DNA from: Subtercola boreus
Lineage (GTDB): Bacteria; Actinomycetota; Actinomycetes; Actinomycetales; Microbacteriaceae
NCBI RefSeq assembly: GCF_006716115.1
Contig: NZ_VFOO01000001.1
Location: 3,162,001-3,226,000, forward strand
Direction of reading: 5' to 3'
DNA: 64,000 nucleotides
Under the pieces are notes generated by a model. The model was not told the origin of the DNA and ran no database searches. It saw only the letters and a program-made list of their open reading frames with translations. Positions 36,622 through 45,302 of this stretch are shown here, one piece after another (within the stretch, counting starts at the first letter, position 1; each line of letters starts with the position of its first letter). The translations under genes were made by a program, and so were the position numbers.

Positions 36622-37011
36622 ATGAAGCGGAACACCTGGCAACGGGAAGCCGTCCGCAGCGCCCTGGGCACCCAGATGGGCTTCGTCAGTGCCCAGGACC
36701 TGCACTCGAACCTCAAGGGAACCGGCTCGCAGATCGGGCTCGCGACCGTGTACCGGGCCCTCGGAGACCTCGCGACGGAGGGCGAGGCCGACTCGCTGCA
36801 GTCCCCGGAGGGCGAGAGCCTCTACCGGGCGTGCTCGACCGGCCACCACCACCATCTGATCTGCCGCGGCTGCGGTCTCGCCGTCGAGATCGAGGCCGAC
36901 GACGTCGAGCAGTGGGCGAAGAACGTGGCGGCCCTGCACGGCTTCTCGCAGGCCGAGCATGTGGTGGATGTCTTCGGTTACTGTTCGGCGTGCGTGCCGG
37001 CGGTCGGCTGA
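36622..37011 (+). CDS. zur: Fur-family zinc regulator (Zur-like)
   Basis: Metal-responsive repressor of 129 residues. A winged-helix domain (IGLATVYRALGDLATEG) is followed by the metal-sensing part with HHHH (75-78) and two CXXC motifs (CRGC about 81-84, CSAC about 121-124) that hold the structural zinc. AGGAGAGGA precedes the ATG, and a TAAAAT hexamer lies at 36570-36575. Its place directly after znuB supports Zur rather than Fur. Its 3' end overlaps the convergent membrane gene by 34 bases. Confidence 0.9.
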   Translation: MKRNTWQREAVRSALGTQMGFVSAQDLHSNLKGTGSQIGLATVYRALGDLATEGEADSLQSPEGESLYRACSTGHHHHLICRGCGLAVEIEADDVEQWAKNVAALHGFSQAEHVVDVFGYCSACVPAVG

Positions 37012-38291
37012 GCCGGCCTCCCCTTCGGCTGGTCGTCGGCTTCGACATCCGCTTCCAGCCCGCCCGGAGTGCCGAAGAACATTCCCGGGGCGGTCGGCTC
37101 GTCGAGACCTTCACGCTGGTCGACCGGGATCGTGTGGATCGTTCCGGTGTCGGTGGTCAGCAGCCCGTGGCGTGACAGGATCTCGTCGCGCTCGCGGGTC
37201 AGGAACTCGCGGTTCGCCGTGTTCGCATCGGCGAACATGGTCGTGCGGCCGGAGATCACCCGGCGCACTCGCCGCCACTCGAGGTAGGGCTTTCCCACGA
37301 ACATGAGCACCAGGCCGACGACGGCGTAGCCCGCCATCATGATGAATCCGCGGGCGAACCCCGGTCCCACCCCGTAGAGCTCCCGCTTCAGCATCTCGGT
37401 GATCCCGCTGCCGACCACCACGTTGTTCAGCCAGGCGAACGGTTCGGGCATGAACCAGGACGGGTACGCAGCCCCCGACGACGGCATCGAGAGGAAGACG
37501 AAGATGACCATCGCAGGCACAGCGATGAATCGCCCGGCAAAGTAACTGAGGCCGTTGACGGCGAGGCCGACCGCGACGATCCAGCCCCACGCGATGAGGA
37601 AGAGTGCGCCGAAGTGCCCGTCGACAGCGCCCACCACGGGGCCGGCGAGCACGTTGGTGATGAGCGAGATCAGCGCTCCGCCGACGACGATCACGGCCAT
37701 CCGGGACCGGTGCCTGAGCGGTGCTCCCATCAGGCCGATGAACATGGCGACCATGTAGCCGCCGATGCACCAGGCGAGCATCAGGTACATCGACACCGTG
37801 CCGTACTCGTCGTACGGCGGGAGGGGGGCCAGGTCGACCGTCGTCGGAGTGATGTTCTCGGACTGCAGGGCGGGAGTGATGATCACCGGGAGCAGTGCCG
37901 CGACCTGGTACTGGTGCGCGCTCGCCTTGTAGATGGTGGATGTCGCGGGCTCGAACGCCACCGCGACGCGGCCCGAGAGCACGGCAGCCCTCGCCTCGTC
38001 GACCGTCGCCAGGCTCTCGACGGAGACGACGCCCGGCGCGGTGCGGTCGAGGTCGGACTCGAACTGCTGGGCGGAACCGACGATTCCGACGGGAACGTCG
38101 TGCGGATGCGGAGCGTGGAAAGCTGCGACGTAACAGAGGCAGAAGGCGACGATGAAGAACAGCGGCAGCCACAGTTGCAGCCCGATCAGCTGGAGCGACG
38201 GGTGCAGCGTGGAGTACCAGCGCCGGTAGGCGTTGACCTCGGGCTTCAGGGGCGTTGCCACGCCGGGGGTGTTCACGCCGGGTGTCGCCAT
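36978..38291 (-). CDS. DUF3533/YhgE-Pip-like membrane protein
   Basis: 437-residue membrane protein of the ABC-2/YhgE/DUF3533 type. One hydrophobic helix near residue 40 is followed by an extracytoplasmic domain (about 70-170), then five or six helices (for example [20 protein letters not shown]). A charged cytosolic tail of about 100 residues contains a coiled-coil-like [14 protein letters not shown] region. The function is unknown; relatives are linked to export or phage infection. It is convergent with zur. Confidence 0.7.
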   Translation of the reverse strand: MATPGVNTPGVATPLKPEVNAYRRWYSTLHPSLQLIGLQLWLPLFFIVAFCLCYVAAFHAPHPHDVPVGIVGSAQQFESDLDRTAPGVVSVESLATVDEARAAVLSGRVAVAFEPATSTIYKASAHQYQVAALLPVIITPALQSENITPTTVDLAPLPPYDEYGTVSMYLMLAWCIGGYMVAMFIGLMGAPLRHRSRMAVIVVGGALISLITNVLAGPVVGAVDGHFGALFLIAWGWIVAVGLAVNGLSYFAGRFIAVPAMVIFVFLSMPSSGAAYPSWFMPEPFAWLNNVVVGSGITEMLKRELYGVGPGFARGFIMMAGYAVVGLVLMFVGKPYLEWRRVRRVISGRTTMFADANTANREFLTRERDEILSRHGLLTTDTGTIHTIPVDQREGLDEPTAPGMFFGTPGGLEADVEADDQPKGRPAQPTAGTHAEQ

Positions 38292-38435
38292 CTGGTCACA
38301 ACTCGCTTCCCATCTCGATTACCAGAGTACGCGAGGGGGATGCTAGTGTTGGTCGCTGGTCGACGGTATCTCCGTCCGCCTTCGTGTGCGCACCGCGAGA
38401 ATTCGCAGGCGACGCATGCCGACAAGAAAACTTGG

Positions 38436-38453
38436 GTAGAGCATCCGCTCTAC
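38436..38453 (+). promoter_or_regulatory. Leader hairpin before rpmB
   Basis: GTAGAGC and GCTCTAC pair around an ATCC loop, 7 bases before the GGAGG ribosome binding site of rpmB. It might serve translational control of the L28-L33-S14 operon. No known leader family is recognised. Confidence 0.4.
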
Positions 38454-38471
38454 GGTAATTGGAGGAAAACC

Positions 38472-38708
38472 ATGGCCGCAGTGTGCCAGGTGACTGGAGC
38501 CGTTCCCGGCTTCGGACACGCAATCTCGCACTCGCACCGACGCACTAAGCGTCGTTTCGACCCGAATGTGCAGAAGAAGACCTACTACGTTCCTTCGCTG
38601 AAGCGCAACGTGAACCTGACCCTCTCGGCCAAAGGCATCAAGGTCATTGATGCCCGCGGTATCGAGTCGGTCGTCAAAGAAATCCTGGCTCGTGGGGTGA
38701 AGATCTAA
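38472..38708 (+). CDS. rpmB: 50S ribosomal protein L28
   Basis: 78-residue L28, starting [15 protein letters not shown] at an ATG with GGAGG 6 bases upstream; the frame is open far upstream but that part is an antisense shadow. Core motif: [18 protein letters not shown]. Only one Cys is present and no CXXC pair, so it is the zinc-free form. It is the first gene of rpmB-rpmG-rpsN; its stop overlaps the rpmG start (TAATG). Confidence 0.95.
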   Translation: MAAVCQVTGAVPGFGHAISHSHRRTKRRFDPNVQKKTYYVPSLKRNVNLTLSAKGIKVIDARGIESVVKEILARGVKI

Positions 38709-38875
38709 TGGCAAAAGCACAAGACGTACGCCCGATCATCAAGCTCCGCTCGACCGCCGGCACCGGGTACACCTACGTGACCCGCAAGAACCGCCGCAAC
38801 AACCCCGACCGCCTCGTGCTGAAGAAGTACGACCCGGTCATCCGCAAGCACGTCGACTTCAGAGAGGAGCGGTAA
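38708..38875 (+). CDS. rpmG: 50S ribosomal protein L33
   Basis: 55-residue L33, [20 protein letters not shown] followed by [14 protein letters not shown] and [14 protein letters not shown]. It has no cysteine at all, so it is the zinc-independent type. It overlaps rpmB by one base, and rpsN follows after 3 bases. Confidence 0.95.
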   Translation: MAKAQDVRPIIKLRSTAGTGYTYVTRKNRRNNPDRLVLKKYDPVIRKHVDFREER

Positions 38876-38878
38876 CAC

Positions 38879-39184
38879 ATGGCTAAGACAAGCAAGATCG
38901 CTAAGAACGAGCAGCGCAAGGTCATCGTCGCACGCTGGGCAACCAAGCGCCTCGAACTGAAGAAGGCCCTCGTCGACATCAACGGAACCGACGAGTCGCG
39001 CGAAGCGGCTCGCGTGGGCCTGCAGAAGCTTCCCCGCGATGCTTCGCCGGTGCGCGTGCGCAACCGCGACGCTGTCGACGGTCGCCCCCGTGGCCACCTC
39101 TCGAACTTCGGGATCTCCCGCGTCCGCTTCCGTGAAATGGCTCACCGGGGCGAATTGCCGGGCATCACGAAGTCAAGCTGGTAG
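38879..39184 (+). CDS. rpsN: 30S ribosomal protein S14 (zinc-free long form)
   Basis: 101-residue S14 of the long form that lacks the CXXC-X12-CXXC zinc site of the short form; the corresponding segment reads [15 protein letters not shown]. The C-terminus [19 protein letters not shown] is the S14 signature. A short zinc-binding S14 is expected in the main spc operon elsewhere, so this is probably the paralogue. Confidence 0.94.
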   Translation: MAKTSKIAKNEQRKVIVARWATKRLELKKALVDINGTDESREAARVGLQKLPRDASPVRVRNRDAVDGRPRGHLSNFGISRVRFREMAHRGELPGITKSSW

Positions 39185-39289
39185 GTTACCCTCGCGCGTC
39201 GCTTCCGAAGCGGCGCACCCGCATGACAGTTTCATGAGATCCACACGAATTGCTGCTTCAGCAGCAGGATGGTCCGAGGAGGACACTAA

Positions 39290-39577
39290 ATGGCTGACAA
39301 GTCACTGAACAAGACCGAGCTCGTCGCTGCAGTCGCCGCATCGTCAGGCCAGACGCAGACCGCCGTCAACGAGGTGCTCGACTCCCTGTTCGCAACCCTC
39401 GCCGACTCGGTGTCGAACGGCGTCAAGGTCACGATCCCGGGCTGGATCGCCGTCGAGCGCACCTCGCGTGCCGCTCGTACCGGTCGCAACCCGCAGACGG
39501 GTGAGGCCATCGAGATCGCCGCAGGCAACTCGGTCAAGATCAGCGCCGGCAGCAAGCTGAAGGCAGCCGTCAAGTAG
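39290..39577 (+). CDS. hup: HU-family DNA-binding protein
   Basis: Nucleoid protein of 95 residues that bends DNA as a dimer. The HU fold is clear: MADKSLNKTELVAAVAASSG, then VTIPGWIAVERTSRAARTGRNPQTGE with the beta-arm motif RTGRNPQTG. It lacks the Lys-rich tail of mycobacterial HupB. GAGGAGG precedes the ATG and an intrinsic terminator follows. Confidence 0.95.
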   Translation: MADKSLNKTELVAAVAASSGQTQTAVNEVLDSLFATLADSVSNGVKVTIPGWIAVERTSRAARTGRNPQTGEAIEIAAGNSVKISAGSKLKAAVK

Positions 39578-39595
39578 TTCGTTCCACAACGACTG

Positions 39596-39628
39596 AGGGA
39601 TCCCGGTTCGCACCGGGGTCCCTTTTTC
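39596..39628 (+). terminator. Intrinsic terminator after hup
   Basis: A 12-bp stem (AGGGATCCCGGT with one T-G wobble) and a TCGC loop are followed by TTTTTCG. It closes the hup transcript. Confidence 0.92.
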
Positions 39629-39731
39629 GTTGCAGGGGCGCGTGTCGAGGGTGGCTACTCCTCCACAGTCGCCAGCTGTGAGAGAGTTCTCCACAATCCC
39701 CGGCGCGGCGGGGTTCCCAGCCGTGCTGACG

Positions 39732-39737
39732 TAGGGT
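39732..39737 (+). promoter_or_regulatory. Leaderless -10 hexamer of the CopD-CtaG gene
   Basis: TAGGGT lies exactly 6 bases before the GTG at 39744, with no ribosome binding site, fitting a leaderless mRNA. Confidence 0.6.
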
Positions 39738-39743
39738 TGACGG

Positions 39744-41702
39744 GTGCCGAAAATGATCCGTGTCGCCGGCCCGGCCGCCCTGGTCGGGGTGGCCTTCGTC
39801 GCGCTCATCGTCGGTCTCGAGTACGGGGGAGGCGCGACCGCCCTCCTGCTCTCCGACCCGGGCCCCCTGGTGCGCTTCGGCCTGCCGATCGCCACCATGC
39901 TCGTCAACCTGAGCTCGGCCCTCACCATCGGCGCGCTCGTTTTGGCGCTCTTCGCCCTGCGCTCCGACAGGCCCGAGTTCAACCGGGCCCTCGACGTTGC
40001 GGCGGCAGGTGCGGCCCTGCTGACCGTGACGGCCGCCGCCACCGGCTTCCTGAGCTTCCTCAACGTGACGTCGTCGTCGGCGAGCCTCGACTCGAAGTTC
40101 GGGGAGATCCTCGGGCAGTTCCTGGTGTCGGTGCCTCTCGGCCAGGCCTGGCTCGTGACCACCTTGCTCGCTGCGGCTGTCACGGTGCTCTGCTTCGCTG
40201 TGCGGAACCTGACCGCCCTGGTGTTCGTGGCGGTTCTTGCGGTCGTCACGCTGCTGCCGATGGCGCAGCAGGGCCATGCCGCGGGAGCCGACGGGCATGA
40301 CGCGGCGGTGACCGCCCTGTTCATCCACATCCTCTTCGCGGCGGTCTGGCTGGGCGGCCTGGTGGTGCTCGCCCTGCTCTCGAAGCAGCTCGACAACGCC
40401 CGTCTCGTCGACGTCGTCACCCGGTACTCCAGCGTGGCTCTGGTCTGCTTCATCGCGGTCGCCGCCTCCGGCTATGTGAGCGCCGAGCTTCGGGTCGGTT
40501 CACTCGACAGGCTGCTAACCCCCTACGGCGTGCTGGTGCTCATCAAAGTGGCGGCGCTGATCGTACTCGGCCTCATCGGTGCGATGTATCGCCGGATGCT
40601 CATCCGACGCCTCGCCGACGGCGCGGGCCGGCGCACCTTCTGGAAGGTGGTTGCGGCGGAGCTGGTGTTCATGGGTGTCGCTTCGGGGGTGGCCGTTGCC
40701 CTGGCGCGCACTGCGACGCCCGTTCCGGAGACCGTTCCCCCCGAGGCCACCCCCGCCCAGATCCTGACGGGTTCCCCGTTGCCGGTCGAGCTGACCTACG
40801 GCAACTTCCTCTCCGCGTGGAACTTCGACCTGCTCTGGATCCTGATCTGCGGGTTCGGCATCTTCTTCTACATCGCCGGCGTCGTCCGTCTGAAACGGCG
40901 GGGAGACTCGTGGCCGCTGCACCGCACCATCCTCTGGGTGCTCGGCATGCTGATGCTGCTCTTCGTCACCAACGGGTTCATGAACGTCTACGAGAAGTAC
41001 CTCTTCAGCATCCACATGCTGGGGCACATGATCCTCGCCATGATGATCCCGATCCTGCTGGTGTCGGCGGGCCCTGTGACGCTCGCGCTCCGCGCCATTC
41101 ACAAGCGCACGGATGGTACGCGGGGCGGCCGCGAGTGGATCCTGCTCGCGGTGCACTCGAAGATCGGCACGTTCCTGGCCAACCCCATCGTGGCCGCGGC
41201 CCTCTTCGCCACCAGCCTCCTCACCTTCTACTACACCCCGCTCTTCCGCTGGGCGACGACCGATCACCTCGGGCACGAGTGGATGATCGTGCATTTCCTG
41301 ATCGTCGGCTACCTCTTCGCCCAGGCGCTCATCGGCGTGGACCCGGTGCCGTACAAGCTGCCGTACCCGTTCCGGCTGCTGCTGCTCCTCGCCACAATGG
41401 CGTTCCACGCCTTCTTCGGCCTCACGCTGATGACGGGCTCGGGACTGCTCCTGGCCGACTGGTACGGCTCGATGGGTCGGCCGTGGGGGCTGAGCGCCAT
41501 CGCCGACCAACAGGCCGGAGGCGGCATCGCGTGGAGCATCGGCGAGATCCCGACACTGATTCTCGCCATCGTGGTCGCGATCCAGTGGGGGCGGAGCGAC
41601 ACGAAGGAGACGAAGCGGCTCGACCGGAACGCTGACCGCACGAACGACGCCGAGCTGACCGAGTACAACCGCATGTTGGAGCGATTGGGTACGAGACGGT
41701 GA
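39744..41702 (+). CDS. Copper resistance CopD / cytochrome oxidase assembly CtaG fusion
   Basis: 652-residue polytopic membrane protein. The N-terminal half (about 1-330) resembles CopD copper-transport proteins, with the histidine motif HDAAVTALFIHILFAAVWLGGL. The C-terminal half (about 350-620) is a caa3-type CtaG domain that helps insert copper into cytochrome c oxidase, with the HMLGHMILAMMIPILLV and HEWMIVHFLIVGYLF histidine helices. The two-domain form is common in actinobacteria. Its last four bases overlap the start of the helicase gene. Confidence 0.9.
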   Translation: MPKMIRVAGPAALVGVAFVALIVGLEYGGGATALLLSDPGPLVRFGLPIATMLVNLSSALTIGALVLALFALRSDRPEFNRALDVAAAGAALLTVTAAATGFLSFLNVTSSSASLDSKFGEILGQFLVSVPLGQAWLVTTLLAAAVTVLCFAVRNLTALVFVAVLAVVTLLPMAQQGHAAGADGHDAAVTALFIHILFAAVWLGGLVVLALLSKQLDNARLVDVVTRYSSVALVCFIAVAASGYVSAELRVGSLDRLLTPYGVLVLIKVAALIVLGLIGAMYRRMLIRRLADGAGRRTFWKVVAAELVFMGVASGVAVALARTATPVPETVPPEATPAQILTGSPLPVELTYGNFLSAWNFDLLWILICGFGIFFYIAGVVRLKRRGDSWPLHRTILWVLGMLMLLFVTNGFMNVYEKYLFSIHMLGHMILAMMIPILLVSAGPVTLALRAIHKRTDGTRGGREWILLAVHSKIGTFLANPIVAAALFATSLLTFYYTPLFRWATTDHLGHEWMIVHFLIVGYLFAQALIGVDPVPYKLPYPFRLLLLLATMAFHAFFGLTLMTGSGLLLADWYGSMGRPWGLSAIADQQAGGGIAWSIGEIPTLILAIVVAIQWGRSDTKETKRLDRNADRTNDAELTEYNRMLERLGTRR

Positions 41703-42973
41703 GCGGCCCGGTCGGCGCGAAGACGCTCTCGGCCGAGCAGCAGAAGGTCTTCGAGCTCATCGAGGGTACGAAGAAGCACGTGTTCGTGACGGGGCGGGCG
41801 GGAACGGGCAAGTCCACGCTGCTCAACCACCTCTCGTGGAACACCGAGAAGCAACTGGTGATCTCGGCGCCGACCGGCGTCGCCGCCCTCAACGTGGGCG
41901 GCCAGACCATCCACTCCCTGTTCCGCCTGCCGATCGGGGTGATCGCCGACCACGACATCGAGCAGAACGCCGAAGTGCGAAAACTGCTCAACACGATCGA
42001 CACCCTGGTCATCGACGAGGTGTCGATGGTGAATGCCGACCTGATGGATGCGATCGACCGCAGCCTCAGGCAGGCCAGGCAGCGTCCGCTCGAGGCCTTC
42101 GGCGGTGTACAGGTCGTGCTGTTCGGCGATCCCTACCAGCTCGCGCCGGTGCCGGGCGATTCCGACGAGCGGGCCTACTTCTCCGACCACTACGCCTCGA
42201 TGTGGTTCTTCGACGCGAAGGTCTGGAGCGAGACCCAGCTCAACATCGTCGAGCTGACGGAGATCCATCGCCAGAGCGACGACGACTTCAAGTTCATGCT
42301 GAACGCGGTGCGGCACGGCATGGTGACGAAGGAGATCGCCGACGTTCTGAACGGTGCAGGCGCCCGCACGCCACCGGACGACGGCACCATCACCCTCGCG
42401 ACGCGCAACGATTCGGTCAACCGCATCAACGCCGAGGCGCTCAAGCGGTTGAAGGGTCCGGTGAAGACGGCGCGGGCCGAGGTCTCCGGCGACTTCGCGG
42501 GCCGTACCTTCCCGGCCGACGAGAGCCTCGAGTTGAAGGCCGGCGCCCGGGTGATGTTCCTGCGGAACGACTCCGACCAGCGCTGGGTGAACGGTACGGT
42601 CGGCACGGTGACCAAGATCGCAGGCTCCGTCTGGGTCGAGGTGGACGGGGAGGTGCACGAGGTCGAGCCCGTCAGCTGGGAGAAGTACAAGTACTCCTAC
42701 TCGGCAACGAGCAAGGAGCTGACGAAAGACGTCGTGGGGGAGTTCACGCAGTTCCCCTTGCGCCTCGCGTGGGCCGTCACCATCCACAAGTCCCAGGGCA
42801 AGACCTACGACTCGGCGATCGTCGATCTCGGCTCCCGGGTGTTCAGCTCGGGCCAGACCTATGTGGCGCTCAGCAGGTTGACGTCGCTGGAGGGGCTGTA
42901 CCTCACCAGACCGCTCCGCCCGGCCGACATCATCGTCGACAGCAACGTGCAGCGCTTCATGCGCCGCGGCTGA
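41699..42973 (+). CDS. PIF1-like superfamily 1 helicase/ATPase
   Basis: 424-residue SF1B helicase-like protein. Walker A is GRAGTGKST (about residues 28-36), Walker B VIDEVSMVNADL, and motif III GDPYQLAPV. The C-terminal RecD/PIF1 signature VTIHKSQGKTYDSAIVDLG precedes TYVALSRLTSLEGL. It would unwind DNA 5'-3' in repair or at G-quadruplexes. It lacks extra domains of larger homologues. Its GTG overlaps the CopD-CtaG stop, an unexpected partner. Confidence 0.88.
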   Translation: MSGPVGAKTLSAEQQKVFELIEGTKKHVFVTGRAGTGKSTLLNHLSWNTEKQLVISAPTGVAALNVGGQTIHSLFRLPIGVIADHDIEQNAEVRKLLNTIDTLVIDEVSMVNADLMDAIDRSLRQARQRPLEAFGGVQVVLFGDPYQLAPVPGDSDERAYFSDHYASMWFFDAKVWSETQLNIVELTEIHRQSDDDFKFMLNAVRHGMVTKEIADVLNGAGARTPPDDGTITLATRNDSVNRINAEALKRLKGPVKTARAEVSGDFAGRTFPADESLELKAGARVMFLRNDSDQRWVNGTVGTVTKIAGSVWVEVDGEVHEVEPVSWEKYKYSYSATSKELTKDVVGEFTQFPLRLAWAVTIHKSQGKTYDSAIVDLGSRVFSSGQTYVALSRLTSLEGLYLTRPLRPADIIVDSNVQRFMRRG

Positions 42974-43025
42974 GCGGAACACAGCCGGGCGGTGCTCTCG
43001 CGGGCGGAGCTCCCGCGGGCGGCGA

Positions 43026-43679
43026 TCAGGCCGCGGCGGACGCCTTGGCGTGGGCGAGGTCGCGGAACAGGTCGGTGTTGTACCCGTACGCTCTGATGAC
43101 CTCGTCGATCACACGTTCGCGCTCCTCGACGCTCCAGTCCACAGCGTCGAGCTGTGCACGGTACGTCTCCTTGAACTCGCGCGGCTGGGCGATGTCTGCG
43201 AAGAGGTAGAAACCCACCCCGTTGGTCTCGAAGCCGAACTGGCGTTGCATCAGGGTGCGGATGAACTGCCCGCCCGAGAGATCGCCGAGGTAGCGCGTGT
43301 AGTGGTGGGCGACGAAGCCGCCGCTCCACGTCGCCCCGACCTCGTTGATGCGGTTCACGTACCGGGCGGTCGTCGGCAGGGGCGTGATCTGCCCGGCCCA
43401 GTCGTCGCCGATCAGAAAGCGGAGGTCTTCGGTGATCGCCGGCAGCCGGGTCAGCTTCGGCGAGAGGAAGGCGGCGGCGACGGGATCGTTCTTCATCCGC
43501 TCGGCAGCCGCCTCGATGGCGTCGTAGATGAAGTAGTGCTGGGCGACGAGCGCGATGTAGTCGTCGCGGTGGCCCTTGCCGCTCATGAGGTCGGTCATGA
43601 AACCGGCACCCTCGCTGTCGCCGTGGCCCGACCAGGTGCGCTCGCGGAGAGCCTGCGAGAAGGGGATCACATTCGTCAC
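43026..43679 (-). CDS. hmuO: Heme oxygenase (biliverdin-producing)
   Basis: Opens heme to biliverdin, CO and Fe2+, releasing iron. The 217-residue alpha-helical protein has the probable proximal His19 in WSGHGDSEGAGF (same spacing to the Phe as in HmuO of corynebacteria). The distal-helix glycines are in RYLGDLSGGQFIRTL. A DtxR-type box lies 14 bases upstream, so iron starvation probably induces it. It follows the DUF2470 gene on the same strand. Confidence 0.93.
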   Translation of the reverse strand: MTNVIPFSQALRERTWSGHGDSEGAGFMTDLMSGKGHRDDYIALVAQHYFIYDAIEAAAERMKNDPVAAAFLSPKLTRLPAITEDLRFLIGDDWAGQITPLPTTARYVNRINEVGATWSGGFVAHHYTRYLGDLSGGQFIRTLMQRQFGFETNGVGFYLFADIAQPREFKETYRAQLDAVDWSVEERERVIDEVIRAYGYNTDLFRDLAHAKASAAA

Positions 43680-43692
43680 GACGACTCCTGAG

Positions 43693-43711
43693 TTAGGTTG
43701 CCCTTACCTTA
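43693..43711. promoter_or_regulatory. DtxR/IdeR-type iron box before heme oxygenase
   Basis: TTAGGTTGCCCTTACCTTA matches the 19-bp consensus TWAGGTTAGSCTAACCTWA at 16 positions. It lies between hmuO and DUF2470, overlapping the DUF2470 stop codon. It would place hmuO under iron-dependent repression. Confidence 0.75.
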
Positions 43712-44020
43712 CCCGACGTGGTCACGCGGAGGAAGACCCAGCGCCGAGCTCGCAGCATCGTGGAGGGCGACGATCTCCCGCCGGATCTCCCCACGCGTCC
43801 CGATCGTGCCGGAGGGCCACGGGATGACCACCTGCACCGTCTCGTCTTCGGGAACCAGCCACGCCGCCCACGTTCCCCCGACCGTGTCGAGGTCGATCAT
43901 GGCGGCCCGCTCGGCATCCGGAGCACCGAAGGCGCGCACGATCACGAGGTTGTCCTCGGGGTGGTCGTCGTTCATGTGGGCGAGGATGGCGGCCACGACG
44001 TCGGGAGCGAATGCAGTCAT
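43709..44020 (-). CDS. DUF2470 domain protein (heme-utilisation associated)
   Basis: 103-residue protein of the DUF2470 family, which occurs alone or fused to pyridoxamine-phosphate-oxidase-like HugZ heme-utilisation proteins. It has the family start ILAHMNDDHPEDNLVIVRAFG. Position next to heme oxygenase supports a role with heme or iron. TACCGT lies 7 bases before the ATG, consistent with a leaderless start independent of the iron box. Confidence 0.82.
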   Translation of the reverse strand: MTAFAPDVVAAILAHMNDDHPEDNLVIVRAFGAPDAERAAMIDLDTVGGTWAAWLVPEDETVQVVIPWPSGTIGTRGEIRREIVALHDAASSALGLPPRDHVG

Positions 44021-44129
44021 GCGGGCAACGGTAGCGGAAACCGGTTGCTCGTGCGGGTTGGCAGGATGTCGTCGAGAGCTGGCTCGAACCGGGTACGCGG
44101 GGCGCCCGGCGGCTTTCTAGGATGGCGGC

Positions 44130-44648
44130 ATGGCTATCGTTCCCGACACGAAGAACTGGACCTGGGTGCTTGAACGCGAGTGCCCCGAATGCGGATTCGA
44201 CTCGGGCGCCATCGCGTTCGACGACGTACCCGGCCTGATCCGGGCGAACGCGGCGGCCTGGCCTGCCGTGCTCGCGCGGAGGGAGGCGCGCGAGCGGCCG
44301 GACGAATCGACGTGGTCGGATCTCGAGTACGCGGCGCACGTGCGCGACGTCTTCCGGATCTTCCGCACACGGCTCGAACTCATGCTGGCCGAGGACGATC
44401 CGGCCTTCCCGAACTGGGACCAGGACGCGACGGCGCTCGAGGATCGCTACAGCGAGCAGGATCCGGCGACCGTCGCGCGCGAGCTCACCGAGGCCGCCGC
44501 CGAGGCTGCCCGCGCCTTCGAGGCCGTGCCCGCCGGGAGTCGGCAGCGCACAGGCCGACGGGGCGACGGTTCCGCGTTCACCGTCGAGAGCCTCGCCTGC
44601 TACTTCATCCACGACCCGGTGCACCACCTCCACGACGTGAAGGGCTGA
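44130..44648 (+). CDS. DinB-family metal-dependent four-helix protein
   Basis: 172-residue DinB/YfiT-like protein, a four-helix-bundle family that includes bacillithiol- and mycothiol-dependent transferases. The likely metal ligands are the His in LEYAAHVRDVF and the two in HDPVHHLHD. A role as mycothiol-dependent S-transferase is possible but unproven. TAGGAT lies exactly 6 bases before the ATG. Confidence 0.8.
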   Translation: MAIVPDTKNWTWVLERECPECGFDSGAIAFDDVPGLIRANAAAWPAVLARREARERPDESTWSDLEYAAHVRDVFRIFRTRLELMLAEDDPAFPNWDQDATALEDRYSEQDPATVARELTEAAAEAARAFEAVPAGSRQRTGRRGDGSAFTVESLACYFIHDPVHHLHDVKG

Positions 44649-44657
44649 CGGCCCGTC

Positions 44658-45302
44658 TCAGTCGACCAGCTGCTCCTGCAGGAAGTTCGTCGACCGCGCG
44701 AAAGCTAGGGCGGCGGCATTCTTGTCGAGGCGTTCGACCAGGGTCGCGTTCGCGAAGATGTCGTTCGTGCCGACGTAGGTGTGCCTCGTCACCGGGGTGC
44801 CCATCTCCTTGAGCCTGCTGACGAACAGGTCGGCCTCGGTTCCGGTGCCCCAGTCGCCGAGGTCGGAGTAGTTCAGCAGCACCGGGCACGGCAGGATGCC
44901 CGGCTCGTTCTCGGTGAGACCGCCGGCGTAGGAGACGACCGCATCCGCCGACCCCGCCTGGGCGGCCTGGAGCGCGAGCCAGCCGCCGATCTCGAACCCG
45001 ATGATGCCGACCTTCGAGGTGCCGTTCCGCCCCAGGGCGATGGCGTCGTCGAGTGTTGCCAGCGCGAAACCCAGATCCATCGCGTCGCGGAGCTCGTCGG
45101 CGCTCGGGGCGTCGATCGTCGCGAGACCGTTGAAGAGGTCGGGAACGACCACGAAGAAGCCACGGCTGGCGAGTGCCGTGGCATACGACTCGAGGTACGG
45201 CAGCCGGCCGAAACGGTCGTGGATGATCACGATCGACGGGTTGCCGGCCTCGCCGAACGTGAGCGGCCAGCCGGGGGAGGGGATGTCGACGAAGGCACTC
45301 AC
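44658..45302 (-). CDS. Dienelactone-hydrolase-like protein without the catalytic nucleophile
   Basis: 214-residue alpha/beta protein of the dienelactone hydrolase family (IVIIHDRFGRLPYLESYATALASRGFFVVVPDLF; short part IVIIHDRFG). At the nucleophile elbow, where the family has G-x-C/S-x-G-G, it reads GFEIGG (about 102-107), with Glu104 in place of Cys or Ser. The expected His region reads RHTYVG. It is probably not a normal hydrolase; a binding or regulatory role is inferred. The GTG overlaps the SRPBCC stop (GTGA). Confidence 0.8.
   Translation of the reverse strand: MSAFVDIPSPGWPLTFGEAGNPSIVIIHDRFGRLPYLESYATALASRGFFVVVPDLFNGLATIDAPSADELRDAMDLGFALATLDDAIALGRNGTSKVGIIGFEIGGWLALQAAQAGSADAVVSYAGGLTENEPGILPCPVLLNYSDLGDWGTGTEADLFVSRLKEMGTPVTRHTYVGTNDIFANATLVERLDKNAAALAFARSTNFLQEQLVD

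Noticed and set aside
38292-38471. Zur box upstream of rpmB
   Set aside because: Searched by eye for TGANAATNATTNTCA-like repeats and found none.
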